Source: Dromaius novaehollandiae
Taxonomy: Eukaryota > Chordata > Aves > Casuariiformes > Dromaiidae
Reading direction: 5' to 3'
Assembly: GCF_036370855.1 (NCBI RefSeq)
Contig: NC_088112.1
Location: 19,956,469-20,020,468 of the forward strand
DNA length: 64,000 bases
Shown piece by piece: positions 12,501 through 22,500 of the stretch. A program made the translations under genes and the position numbers. Under the pieces are notes generated by a model that was not told the DNA's origin, ran no database searches, and saw nothing but the letters and a program-made list of their open reading frames with translations. Position 1 is the first letter of the stretch; the number at the start of each line of letters is the position of its first letter.

Positions 12501-13815
12501 GGAAGAGAAATAAAAATAGTTATACACGCTGGATACTCAGAACAACCCTTTAGCAATACAGTGTTGGGATCTTGAGTTGATGTCTCCACTTCCAAAGTGA
12601 AAACACGTATTTGTAATTAATAAGGGTGCTAGTTATTAATCACAAAGCCATTTATAATAGTTGAATACCAGCAATCCCATTTTATAAAAAAGCGGACTCA
12701 ACAGATCAGATAAGCAACCTGTCAAAGAAAGGTTTACGCTCAGACTTAGATTACACCGTAGTTCACAATGATGTGGAAGAAAGAGCGCAGCATAGACTGG
12801 ACTTTATGACAATAGTCATCAGTGTCACCACAATTACGCTTTTCCACAGCTGTACTCAACGCACTCCTGGCTCCCCTTTGCCAGCCTACCGCAGGCTTTG
12901 CATTGCAGGACACAGGGATGGAGCAGACGCTAGCGACACAGCTACACCACGCAGGTCAAGAACCAAAGCTGTCAATCAGCAATGGAAAAATGAAAACATT
13001 GGATGTACTGAGGCAACAACACTGTATGCCCAACAAAAAAAGACGCTGTTCCAAACACAAGGAGCAACATAAAAAACCAGACAAAGATTCAAAGAAAGTG
13101 AATCACTTGGAGTGTTAAACATCGAGAAATGAGCAGGCGACAGAAAAAGCATGCTTTAGTTTCTTTTTTTCCTTACTGTCAGAGGCAAAGCGGCAAGGCG
13201 TTAAGCTCGAAGACGCCGTCTCATGGTGCAAGAGACCACGATCGAGGACACAAACTCCGGCCCCACCACAGACGGGGCCTGACACGCCGCAGCAGCGTTT
13301 CGCGGTGCTAAAGCGTACTGACTCACAGCTTACGGCCACCCTTGGAAACCGAAATCCGGGAACTCCTTCCCGACAGGACGGTCCGGTGCTTCACGGCACC
13401 CAGAGATAAGCGACCTCCCCACGAGCCCGCAGGAAACCCTGCGCAGCGACCGCGAGCGCCGCACGACCGGCGCCACCCCAACGCGAGGAAACTCCAACGT
13501 AAAACACAGGCGCGACACGGAGCCGCTGGGGGACAGAGGACGCGCGGGAGGGGAAGGCCAGGCGGCGGCGGCCGGCCCTCGGCCCGTCTCGGGGGAAGGG
13601 GAGCTGGGCGCCCGCCCCCACGGCTCACCCTTGCCCGCCGCGGGCCGGTGGAAGCCCATGATGCGGTTGATCCGCTCCTCCGAGTTCATCAGCAGCTTCC
13701 TCCGCCGCAGCTCGGCGCGGCGCTGCGAGGCCGAGAGGCCCGCGGGCCCCCCCGCCGCCGCCGCCGCCGCTCCCGCCCCGCCGCCGTCCATGGCGGCCGG
13801 CGGCTGCGGCTCCAT
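9314..13815 (-). CDS. CAMLG: CAMLG (CAML/GET2-type ER membrane receptor)
   Basis: CAMLG is an ER-membrane protein that, with WRB/GET1, receives tail-anchored proteins from the TRC40/GET3 ATPase; it was first described as a calcium-signal-modulating cyclophilin ligand. Four coding exons (13629-13815, 12039-12496, 11178-11243, 9314-9505) join in phase to 300 aa, near the roughly 296 aa of human. The Ala/Gly-rich N-terminus leads into the conserved basic motif [20 protein letters not shown] (about residues 27-46), the TRC40-contact region. A cytosolic low-complexity linker follows, containing VPSVSKR-VLGDSV and [11 protein letters not shown]. Three hydrophobic segments lie at about 195-214, 216-232 and 274-290, and the protein ends GSEVP. 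The C-terminal [12 protein letters not shown] differs slightly from the mammalian form. DDX46 downstream and SEC24A upstream is the expected synteny. Confidence 0.97.
9506..11177 (-). other. CAMLG: CAMLG intron 3
   Basis: A 1.7-kb intron. A more G+C-rich patch at about 9590-9880 has no coding or RNA signal that I can recognise; an A17 tract is at about 10590-10607. Confidence 0.8.
11178..11243 (-). CDS. CAMLG: CAMLG coding exon 3
   Basis: A 66-nt exon encoding [20 protein letters not shown] and PK, the second hydrophobic segment. Acceptor TTACAG|TCA, donor AAG|GTAAAA; phase 0 at both ends. Confidence 0.94.
11244..12038 (-). other. CAMLG: CAMLG intron 2
   Basis: A 795-bp intron of ordinary composition. 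Nothing else seen. Confidence 0.8.
12039..12496 (-). CDS. CAMLG: CAMLG coding exon 2
   Basis: 458 nt encoding the cytosolic linker from DDESHTESK to the first membrane segment, ending FVCKYL. Acceptor CTTAG|AT, donor TTG|GTGAGT. Contains the conserved [16 protein letters not shown] start of transmembrane segment 1. Confidence 0.95.
12497..13628 (-). other. CAMLG: CAMLG intron 1
   Basis: A 1.1-kb first intron. Its right third (about 13160 on) is CpG-rich and belongs to the promoter island. No other feature recognised. Confidence 0.8.
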
Positions 13816-14150
13816 GGCGGCGCGAAGGGCCGCGCCGCCGCCCCGCCGCCGCACAATGGGCGCCGCTCCGCCCCAGCGCGCAGGCGCCAACGCCCGCCTC
13901 CGGACGCTGAAGCGAGCGCCGCCATCTTGCGTGTGGGCAGAAGGAGCGCGGGGAGCGCCCTTCACTCGCGGCGTCGCTCGCCCTCTGCAGTTACGGCGCC
14001 CACAGTGAAGATGGCCGCTGCGGCATCGGAAATGACAGAGCAGCGGGGGAAGCGGCGGAGGCCGGTGCCCTCCTGGGGCGGGGGGAAGGCGTCTCCCTCA
14101 GGGCGCTCCCAGGCGCCGGGAGGCCGCGACGGCTGCCGGGTGACTTGCAG
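13160..14150 (-). promoter_or_regulatory. CAMLG: CpG-island promoter of CAMLG
   Basis: CpG-dense island spanning exon 1. Upstream of the ATG lie an NRF1-type 10-mer GCGCAGGCGC at 13878-13887 and a YY1-type AAGATGGCGGC on the minus strand (within 13918-13929). A second YY1-type motif, AAGATGGCCGC, points the opposite way at 14008-14018. No TATA box seen. The start site is probably within 13830-13990. Confidence 0.8.
13629..13815 (-). CDS. CAMLG: CAMLG coding exon 1
   Basis: 187 nt encoding residues 1-62: [12 protein letters not shown], an Ala run, then [14 protein letters not shown] and [13 protein letters not shown]. Donor AAGG|GTGAGC. Two in-frame ATGs (13815-13813 and 13791-13789) both lie in GCCGCCATGG. 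I chose the upstream one because it comes first and is equally strong. Confidence 0.92.
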
Positions 14151-14427
14151 ACACGATAAGCGCCCACTTACTGGGTTAGTTCCTGGGTTGTGCCCAGTCA
14201 CCTAACAGCAGAAACCCAGGATCTAGCATTGGCTAATTAAATTGGCTATTAATAACACCATTAATATATCTAAAATAGCCTCACCCTCTGAGACCTATGT
14301 CCAGTCCAGGGATTGTTTTTGTAAGAAAAGAGTTTGGACTAACAAAACGCAATTTGACAACCTTCCTAGATTTGAATAGCGCTAGAGGAATTCAACCAGG
14401 ATGTTTTCCTGCATGCCTACAGGAGAG

Positions 14428-14448
14428 AAAAAAAAAAAAAAAAAAAAA
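14428..14448. repeat. Homopolymer A21
   Basis: Run of 21 A just right of the CAMLG promoter region. No retroposed body recognised upstream. Confidence 0.9.
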
Positions 14449-15702
14449 GCAAACCAATAATAAATTGACTGTTTTGGGCACTAGTGCCAGCCAAACACAT
14501 TTTTACCCACTGTTCCACAAATTTAAGACAATTGAAAGTTCTGGCTTCCCTCAACAGTAATTCCCTCACATAAAACCAGCAAACGCCCCTCTCCTCCCAT
14601 TAACTGTGGCCCAAGGTGCCTGAGGAAAGTCTGTTTAACAGCACAATACAAAGATCGGTACAATAACGTAACATTGTCTGTGTAGTAATCAGATATAAAA
14701 GCATCATTCGGTAAAAAACCTTCAAGTATTACAATAAAGGATCATATGTGTTTCTGGCCAGGGACAATCTGGAACTAGAAACGAAGACCCGTTATTTAAA
14801 ATTGCGATTGCACGAAAGGAGCAGAACATCAGGTTTATGCACTAGGCTGAATTCACAGGATAATAGCAGTTTCAAGAACTGCAGTTTCATTTTCAGCACT
14901 GTAAAGCGTTCCTACGATCATATAATTGAGATTTTCTGTTGGCAAGAGCTCCAAGTGCTGCTTATATCTACGTTTAGGAACTTTGTCAAGGCAGGCTATA
15001 TCCTAACAAGGAACAAGAACATGCTTTTGTTGGAGTGCTAGTAAGCAGACATTTTTGCATTTACATGAAAGGGATACATGGGGTAGGAAAATCCCATCTA
15101 GGAGGCTATTGTGCTGCACAGATAAGCTTCTCAAATCGTATTTCCAGTAAACACTCATGTACTGTCACTGCATTGCTGTTACTACAGTAAGAAGCTGAAG
15201 GGATTGAATATGCACACCAAGGAAGAACAGGAGGAGACACGGACCTGCCAAGGATTCCAGAATTACCAGAAAATTATAAAACAGAACTTCTTAGAGTCCA
15301 TCGAGATACAACCGGCATAACAACATTCCTATTTATGTATATAAAAAGTCCATCACACCTCTACATATGTGACAAAAAGTGATAAAAGTGCCCACAGTAT
15401 CTTCCCTTACTCAGACATTCACATAGCTAACACGCGCAGCATTGTCAAAATTAACCGAAAGCTAAACCAAATTTGAAGACAGTGACATGTGGATTCTTTC
15501 TGTCAATACTTCAAACTAATTACCTCCAACATCTGTGACATGGGACACTCCTTAACTTGCAGGTGCAGCACAGCACTCCAGTTGAAAGCAGTACTCAGCT
15601 TCACGATCCATATCCCTGGACATCCAATGACTGCTTGGATGGCTGCGTGCCGGACACGGAGCCGTAGCCAGAGTCTTGAAATTCAGCAGCATTGAGGCAA
15701 AG

Positions 15703-15725
15703 TTTTTTTTTTTTTTTTTTTTTTT
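15703..15725. repeat. Homopolymer T23
   Basis: Uninterrupted run of 23 T. I found no retrocopy body or target-site duplication beside it, so I treat it as a simple repeat. Confidence 0.9.
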
Positions 15726-16380
15726 AATGTATACTGGGGAAGAAAAATGGTGCTGACAAGTCCAAATCAAGACTATTTCTAAGTTACTATGTGATTTAGA
15801 GAACTTGATAGAATTCTGTATTCAAAAACTGGTATATACAGAGGTCAAAGTACCAAGCTCATGCATTAACTGTAATATATTATGAACCAGAAGCAGCAGT
15901 GATGAGAGCTCTTAAAAAAACTGACAAGCATAAGATGGAATGATTTTTTACAAAAAGGAAGGCGTTGAAAGAGTAGGCTGTTAAGTGAAGATAAAAGTTA
16001 CCTACAATAAAATTAATTACCAACTTGGGAATACGGCTGAAGACAGGCTAAATTCATTCCAGCCACCACTGTCAGCTTGCTCAAGACCACCACCAAACCA
16101 GATAGCAGGGTACCATACTGCGGAGTACCGCACCAGTGTGGGCTTACTGAAAGAACAAACCCCAAGTAGGACTGAATAGTGACACTGAGCGACAGGGATG
16201 CTCTGGAGGGACAAAAAAAAAATGTCAGTAGCAAAAGGAAAGTTTGAGTCAACTGGAACTAATTTCCCTGAAGCTCCCTCTCAGTTTGTATCATTTAAAT
16301 ATTAAGTTTTAGTTAAAAGTAGAATTTATCACTTTTTGGTACATGCTATTTATCTTGATGATCAAATACTGTATCCTATT

Positions 16381-19300
16381 TTTATTAGCAAGAAGGGACT
16401 GATGGACTTCCATGAGTTCTTTCAATTAAGTTTATTGAGTAGCCAAATCTGATAAATTAGCACAGATAAAATAAGCATTTGCATGTGTTACAAATGACTT
16501 TTTACAGGAATAAAACAGTGAAAATTACAAACTGTAAAAAGGAGGACAAGTAAATCCTGTCTCAGATTCAGAAGGGGGAAAATTTATAACTTCATATTGA
16601 AGATCAAATGTCTGAGTTCAGAAAACAAAGATTTAATATTACAATATTATACACTACTTTACAAAATTAAATTTACTATAAGGATTACATCCATAATAGT
16701 AAACAGAACCTTAAAATCACATTTAATGGTCCCTTATATAACAGCCATTCTGCATCTTTGATTAAATTCTGATAAGAAATTAATTCTAAATAAATGTGAA
16801 TCACTCTAGTTATTGCAAAACAGTCTATATGGACTCAGACTCAAATATATTAAATTAAAAAAGATAATGAAAGCAAAGTAAAATGGATGGTAACGATGTT
16901 GGCTGAACATTAATGTGTCAAATACAGATATAGTTAAAAAAAATCTTCAACTAGAAAAATAGAGTACATTTGCAGTGGTAGAGCTGTTGTACTGAGATCT
17001 AAGTATCAGGGCAGCTCTTGCCAGTTTTTGCAGTTCATTTTCAGTATCCTCATTTTTCAATTGTTGGTTTAAAAAAAGAAAAAGGACACATCATAGATAG
17101 TTTACATGTTCATCTGTCTTGCATTGCCCTTAGTCATACAAGCTGAACTAGTAGGCTCTTCCCACCGCAAGTGAATAAACTAACAAAGTTCAATACAGAA
17201 TTTCTTCCGAGGTGAAGAGAAGTGTTCTACTCCAACATAGTTTCTCTGATTCTTGTTTATGTTGTGCTCTGCAAAACTTAGGGACCCTAATTCAAAGTTG
17301 TTAACTGCCACACAGACTGACATCCATACCTATTTCCCTGGTGTACATAAAGTGATGAAGCTACTTCCAACATTATTTTTTTAAATAACTTTTAAGGAAT
17401 ATAATGGTAAAATATAGTCATCACAAGAAACAGAAACTTTGAGTGGGCTGTTAGACACAAGAATGGTTTCCAGTGTCTAAGTGATAATATGCCCCAAAAC
17501 AGAAGTTTTAAGCGATAACCTATGCAAGTGCATAGTTTTCCTTTATGATTTAGATGAAAAGACCCTTCCCACTGGAAAAGGTTAGACTGCCAAACTTAAA
17601 ATCTCTTCACTTCAACTAGAAAGTGTGCAATTCTCTGAGAAGTTGTCTAAGTAAATATACTCCCATTTGTTACGGAGACAGCAGCCAGAGGAGCTTAAAT
17701 TGGTTCTACAATAGTCTTTTCATGCAATTTCAGACATTGCTCTGAACTTCAGCGTCTTGTGCTCAAGTGGCAAGAGCTGTTTCTCCAAAGACACTTCTCC
17801 CCTCAAGTAAGGCAACTCCTGACAATCAAGTATAGCTAGAGTCCGAAGTGGTAGCAAATGATCCTGTCAGGTCCTGTGACACTCATATCACAAAACCTAC
17901 ACAAGTTACCTAGCCTAATTACAGTACACACTTGTCCACTTATTTATAAATATTCTGCCTGTTGAAGTTACTTGTCCCAGGAAGTAGATTTTGCAAGACC
18001 TATAATTAAGTTCACCACCATTAAACTAAAAGCAAAACATGATTTTTCCATATGAAGCTCTTCCATGGGCATACAGATACAATAACTTAACCAAGTACTC
18101 TCTATGTTGCTAGCGTTCAGTGATAGCTTAATCTCCAAAATAGAACAGTTATCAACACACTTTTATAAAATGCTCTAAATACTTTTCTACAAAAATTTTC
18201 ACTTAAGTCCAATGTCAACATCCGTCTGTAGCACTGCCAGGGATCTGAGAGTACATTTAAAGCTTTTATTTGGTGCATACTGGCTTTGGACCTAGGCTCA
18301 TTACATAGCTGCAGAAAAAAAGGATTTTGGAGAACTTAAAGTGTGCCTCAAACTATAAACAATTCTCCAAATACAAGATAACATTTTTGTCTTTGGAAAA
18401 ATAATTTCTTTTCCAATTTTTAGTGTCAAATATTCTATGTTGCTTCAAAACATTAAGTGCTGTCATACAAACTCATTTCACAAACACACTAAATTTTAGG
18501 AGCCTAACATTCAGTTAATGCAAACAAGGGCCAAAAGTCTACTGAACGCAAAGAAAAAAATCTGGGATGACCTTCCTTGCCCTTGCCCTCCCACACCATT
18601 TACAAACTGAAATTAAAACTCTCTTCATTTTACTGAGGAAAAATAAAGCTTGCCATCAATCTCAATCTACTTTTGCTGCTGACTCAGCTACTAACTTTTA
18701 AAATATATCCCATACAGGGCCTGCTGCTCCCCACTCCCATTTTCAGCTACAATACTGATGTGCTTAAAAACTTCAACAGATTCAGCCATCTTATCTGGTT
18801 TAAGCTTACCTTTAGTCCTATTAGTCATAATCCATTCCAAACTCTAGATTTTAAGTTTCATAAAGTATTTGTTCATTTCACAATGAATAGTTGCTTCATT
18901 GCTACTTTAAGCATTTTAAGTTGAACATTAAGATGCTCTGACTCTAATCACTGGATGCACTGAATAAAGAATTTCCCTGCAAATCATAATCAGTATTGTG
19001 AGGTTTTTATATATCTAGCAGCAAAAAAAAAAAAAGCAAAGAGTTACAGAAATATACATTTTGAACAACAAAGAACTCTTTATTTTACAAAATGTATTTC
19101 ACCTTTTCAATATTGCCTTTGTAAGTGTACTTCATGCTGCAACTACTTACAGTAAAAACATAATTTGCAGCAAATTAAAGGTGCTCAACCAGTTCCAATA
19201 TTTTGATTTTTTTTTAAGGTACAATATTATGTAGTTGCACATTTGATTTTCAGATGTGGTCCTTTATTTGCTTTAGTTCGTTGAAATCACAGTGAGAACT

Positions 19301-19404
19301 TCTCATCAACTGCCTCAGGCCACAGATTGAATGAAGATATTACAAGCACAAGTGTTCTTTACTGCAAAATCTTTCCTTAAGCAAGTGAGCCAAAGGCTAG
19401 CGTT
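16381..19404 (-). other. SEC24A: Probable SEC24A 3' UTR and downstream sequence
   Basis: AT-rich sequence without coding signal after the SEC24A stop. Minus-strand AATAAA hexamers occur at 19268-19263 and 19084-19079 (about 140 and 325 nt after the stop), 18270-18265, 16436-16431 and 16386-16381. Several alternative 3' ends are therefore possible, and sequence alone does not say which is used. Confidence 0.5.
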
Positions 19405-19519
19405 TCACTTATTCACTTGCTGCTGTATATGTAGGAGGAACTCATAGTATGATAAGGCTGATTCTGTTCTGTCTTCAATCATATTTTGCAGGAAACTTGA
19501 TTTCAATGGACTGTCATCC
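19405..19519 (-). CDS. SEC24A: SEC24A coding exon 23 (last)
   Basis: 115 nt ending in TGA at 19407-19405. Residues 1070-1107: DDSPLKSSFLQNMIEDRTES, then ALSYYEFLLHIQQQVNK, the near-invariant SEC24 C-terminus. The acceptor is TTTGAAG|G, an AAG-type site rather than the usual YAG. Confidence 0.95.
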
Positions 19520-22500
19520 CTTCAAAATGAAAATAAGTGTTTGAATGAAATAAACATTCACCAAAATCTACAGTGCAATGCAGTCAAAAAGTTACAGGTC
19601 AGTTGCAAGATGCTTCAAAAGCAGCTTAAGGACATAGGAAGAGAGGATCTCAAATAGCCCTTCTGATTAATCCCAACCAATACGCTTATCAGCATTTACT
19701 TCACTCATTTGACGTTGACTAAATATTGTTCTGTGACATTTAGAATTTCCACAGATTAAGACTAATTGGAGATACTGACAACAAGTCATATCTACTACTA
19801 AATCTCTTAGACACAGCATGCACCACTGTTAAAACTTGTATGAAGAAAGTGTGGTATAATATATAATATCCAAATATGCATTGTAAGAGGTCCCTGAAGC
19901 AGCACAGAGACTGTTAAAAAGAAACAATGCAACACTTACTTTATTATATACAGTATAGGAAAGAAGGGTCTCTGTTCTCTCAGCCAAGAGATGAAAGCTA
20001 TTGTTCTGATGGATTCTGCAGTTTCAAGTTCTGGGAGATGTGTCTAAGAGGCAAAGGGTATCATTAATATATACAAGATCTTTTTCACAGGAATAATAAA
20101 TAGGACACTAAAGATGAGCCAAGCTCTATCCTAATCAGGTATAAAGAAACCTCAGATAGATGAGCTCTGTGATGAATAGAATAGTTTCTCTCTAGTTTCC
20201 TTCAGAAGGGCTTGAAACTATCCAATGCATTGAACTAGTAGCAGCAGCAATTGGCTATCAGAATGGTGAGGACTGAGCTGTGATCAACACCTCTTTTATC
20301 ACAGAAACTGAAGGACTTTCCCATTAATCTACTGTGCTATCCCCAAGTATTCTCAGGCTTCTCCCACAGCTCTGAAAAATTAAATCATTGTCAGCCTCTT
20401 TTTAGTGTGCTTTTTAGTGTGTAAGATTTAGATTAAAGTTTTAGCCTGGAGAGAGGCAACAGAAATTTCTTTTCCTGAAACTGGATTTATAGTGAACCAT
20501 AACTAGAGAGCCAATATTTAAATAGTGGTATTTCAGTTCTAGTGAAGATACTATTCTAGCTGCTCTGCATGACTGATATACAACAAAGCAAGCACGCACC
20601 ATATTCTGTGGTACTGAGCCATAATTTGGAACTCCAAGGACTTGGCTGATAAAGTTCTGCCCACAGTTCTTTCCAATCCACAGAAACATTACCTGAAAGG
20701 TATCCAACAATAACAACATTAAACCAATGCATAACTACATCTTGTCAGTCTTCTACACATTTTGAGTTCTTGGAAAGAATCTCTCACATAAATATAATTT
20801 TTTTTCCACCACCATACAACTTACAGAGCCAGCATCCATAAGATAAGCACCATCCCTACTCAACTTCTCCACAGACAGTTGGAGAATGGGTGGCTGTGGT
20901 ATGGTTCTATCATTTATGTTAAGAGCTCCCTAAGGGGAAAGAAAAAAAAAGAGAAAAAGAAAAACAACACAGTTCACATCTTAATGCATTTAAACAGGCA
21001 TAAGAACAGAAGGCTAAAATAAGAGTAGGATACAGTATATTGAATAGTGAAACAATGCTTTTCCTCAGTTAGGTCCAAGTTTTACTTCGAGTACATAGCC
21101 TACTATTAAACTTCTGAAATTTTTATTTAGACAGGGTATTAAAAGCATCACATTTATCTTTGTTCATCAGTTCTAGAACTGGAATATCAGATTTGTTATC
21201 TACAAAAGTTGTGATTTCCAGAATTAGTCAGGCTCTTCTATAAACATTCTCACACTGTTCACAAAACTACTTTGACACTTTAAAATAAGGAAACTATATA
21301 GGGATAAAAAGGTAAAACATCTCTACTGTAATACTGTCTTTAAGTGCATGTGATTTATAGTGCAAGACAATGACACAGAGCAAAAGGGAAATAAGATGAA
21401 AAAACCCTGCCTCATCCACCCATTGCTAGACCACACCTTCATTCCAGAATTCATCAGTCCAGTCCCAAAGAACAAAATGCAGAAATATATCAAATGGAAA
21501 GATACAAACCAGCAAATTTTAATGTGGAAAACTTTCATGAGGTTTTTAAACACAAATTTTTATGTCATACAAATCTGTGGAACCAAAGAGAAACAAACCA
21601 TGCAGTAATGTGAAAACTCACCTCATCTGTGAGATTATCAACTCTGTACAGGTTGGGATGAGTCATAAGCATGAGGTAAACAAGGGGCTGGTTCTTAACT
21701 TGACACATGGTAAAAATGCGTTCATCTAAACGTGCATTCGTCCCAGTTTGGAACGCTTTCTGCAAATAGAGTGTTTTAATTTGTCAGTTAAAAGAAAGTT
21801 TTGAATTGCATTCAAGAGACAGTTTAATTGAACATACCACCTGTTGTTTATTTCCAATTTACTTACAAGTTAGAGTGCAGCCATAAATATTATCTCAAAA
21901 TACAGTGCTTTGCCACTGCTATTTTACTTCTGCATAGTTTTCCTTAGTATGTTTCACATGCTATTTGCATGCAAGTCTCATTATTCCCATTTCTGGTTCT
22001 GCAACCATCCATAACCTTGGTAAACTATTACTACACTAGTAATCCTTTCTATTGATCACTACAGCTGAGATGAAAGCATCTTAAAAGAAACCTTTTCTAA
22101 CATAAACCTCCAAAACACTACTTGATAAAATTTAAAGAACAAATGTTGGAACACTCCCATTGGCTTCAATGTGCAGAATCTTATGGGATCTGGACTTGCA
22201 ATAATCTGCAATTGCAATAACTGCAAGTCCCTAGCTTGCTGGGACTAAAAACTGAGCTGCAACTGAAACAGAGCCCCCTCTCTGACTGGGTCACATGCTT
22301 ACAGGGTCTTTTATGTGAAAAAGGTCAAACCCCAGTGAGAGCAAGCTAGTAAGCAGCATGTTTGTTAACACAAGAGGTAAAAAATCAGAAAGCTGACTTG
22401 TAGTATCGGTTGAGGAGAGTCCATAGTCAAAAGTTATCTACATTAAGCCTTTTCTTCAATTTTCTAAGCATTACAAAGATTGGGAAATGCTTTAAGCCTT

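Larger units (their letters stand above)
14200..16380. other. Intergenic region between CAMLG and SEC24A
   Basis: About 2.2 kb of AT-rich DNA with an A21 run at 14428-14448, a T23 run at 15703-15725 and plus-strand AATAAA hexamers at 14459-14464 and 14733-14738. No open frame with family resemblance and no structured RNA recognised. Confidence 0.7.

Noticed and set aside
13330-14205. Long frames (up to 287 codons) across the CAMLG promoter island
   Set aside because: Same composition effect. The only real coding sequence here is CAMLG exon 1 on the minus strand.
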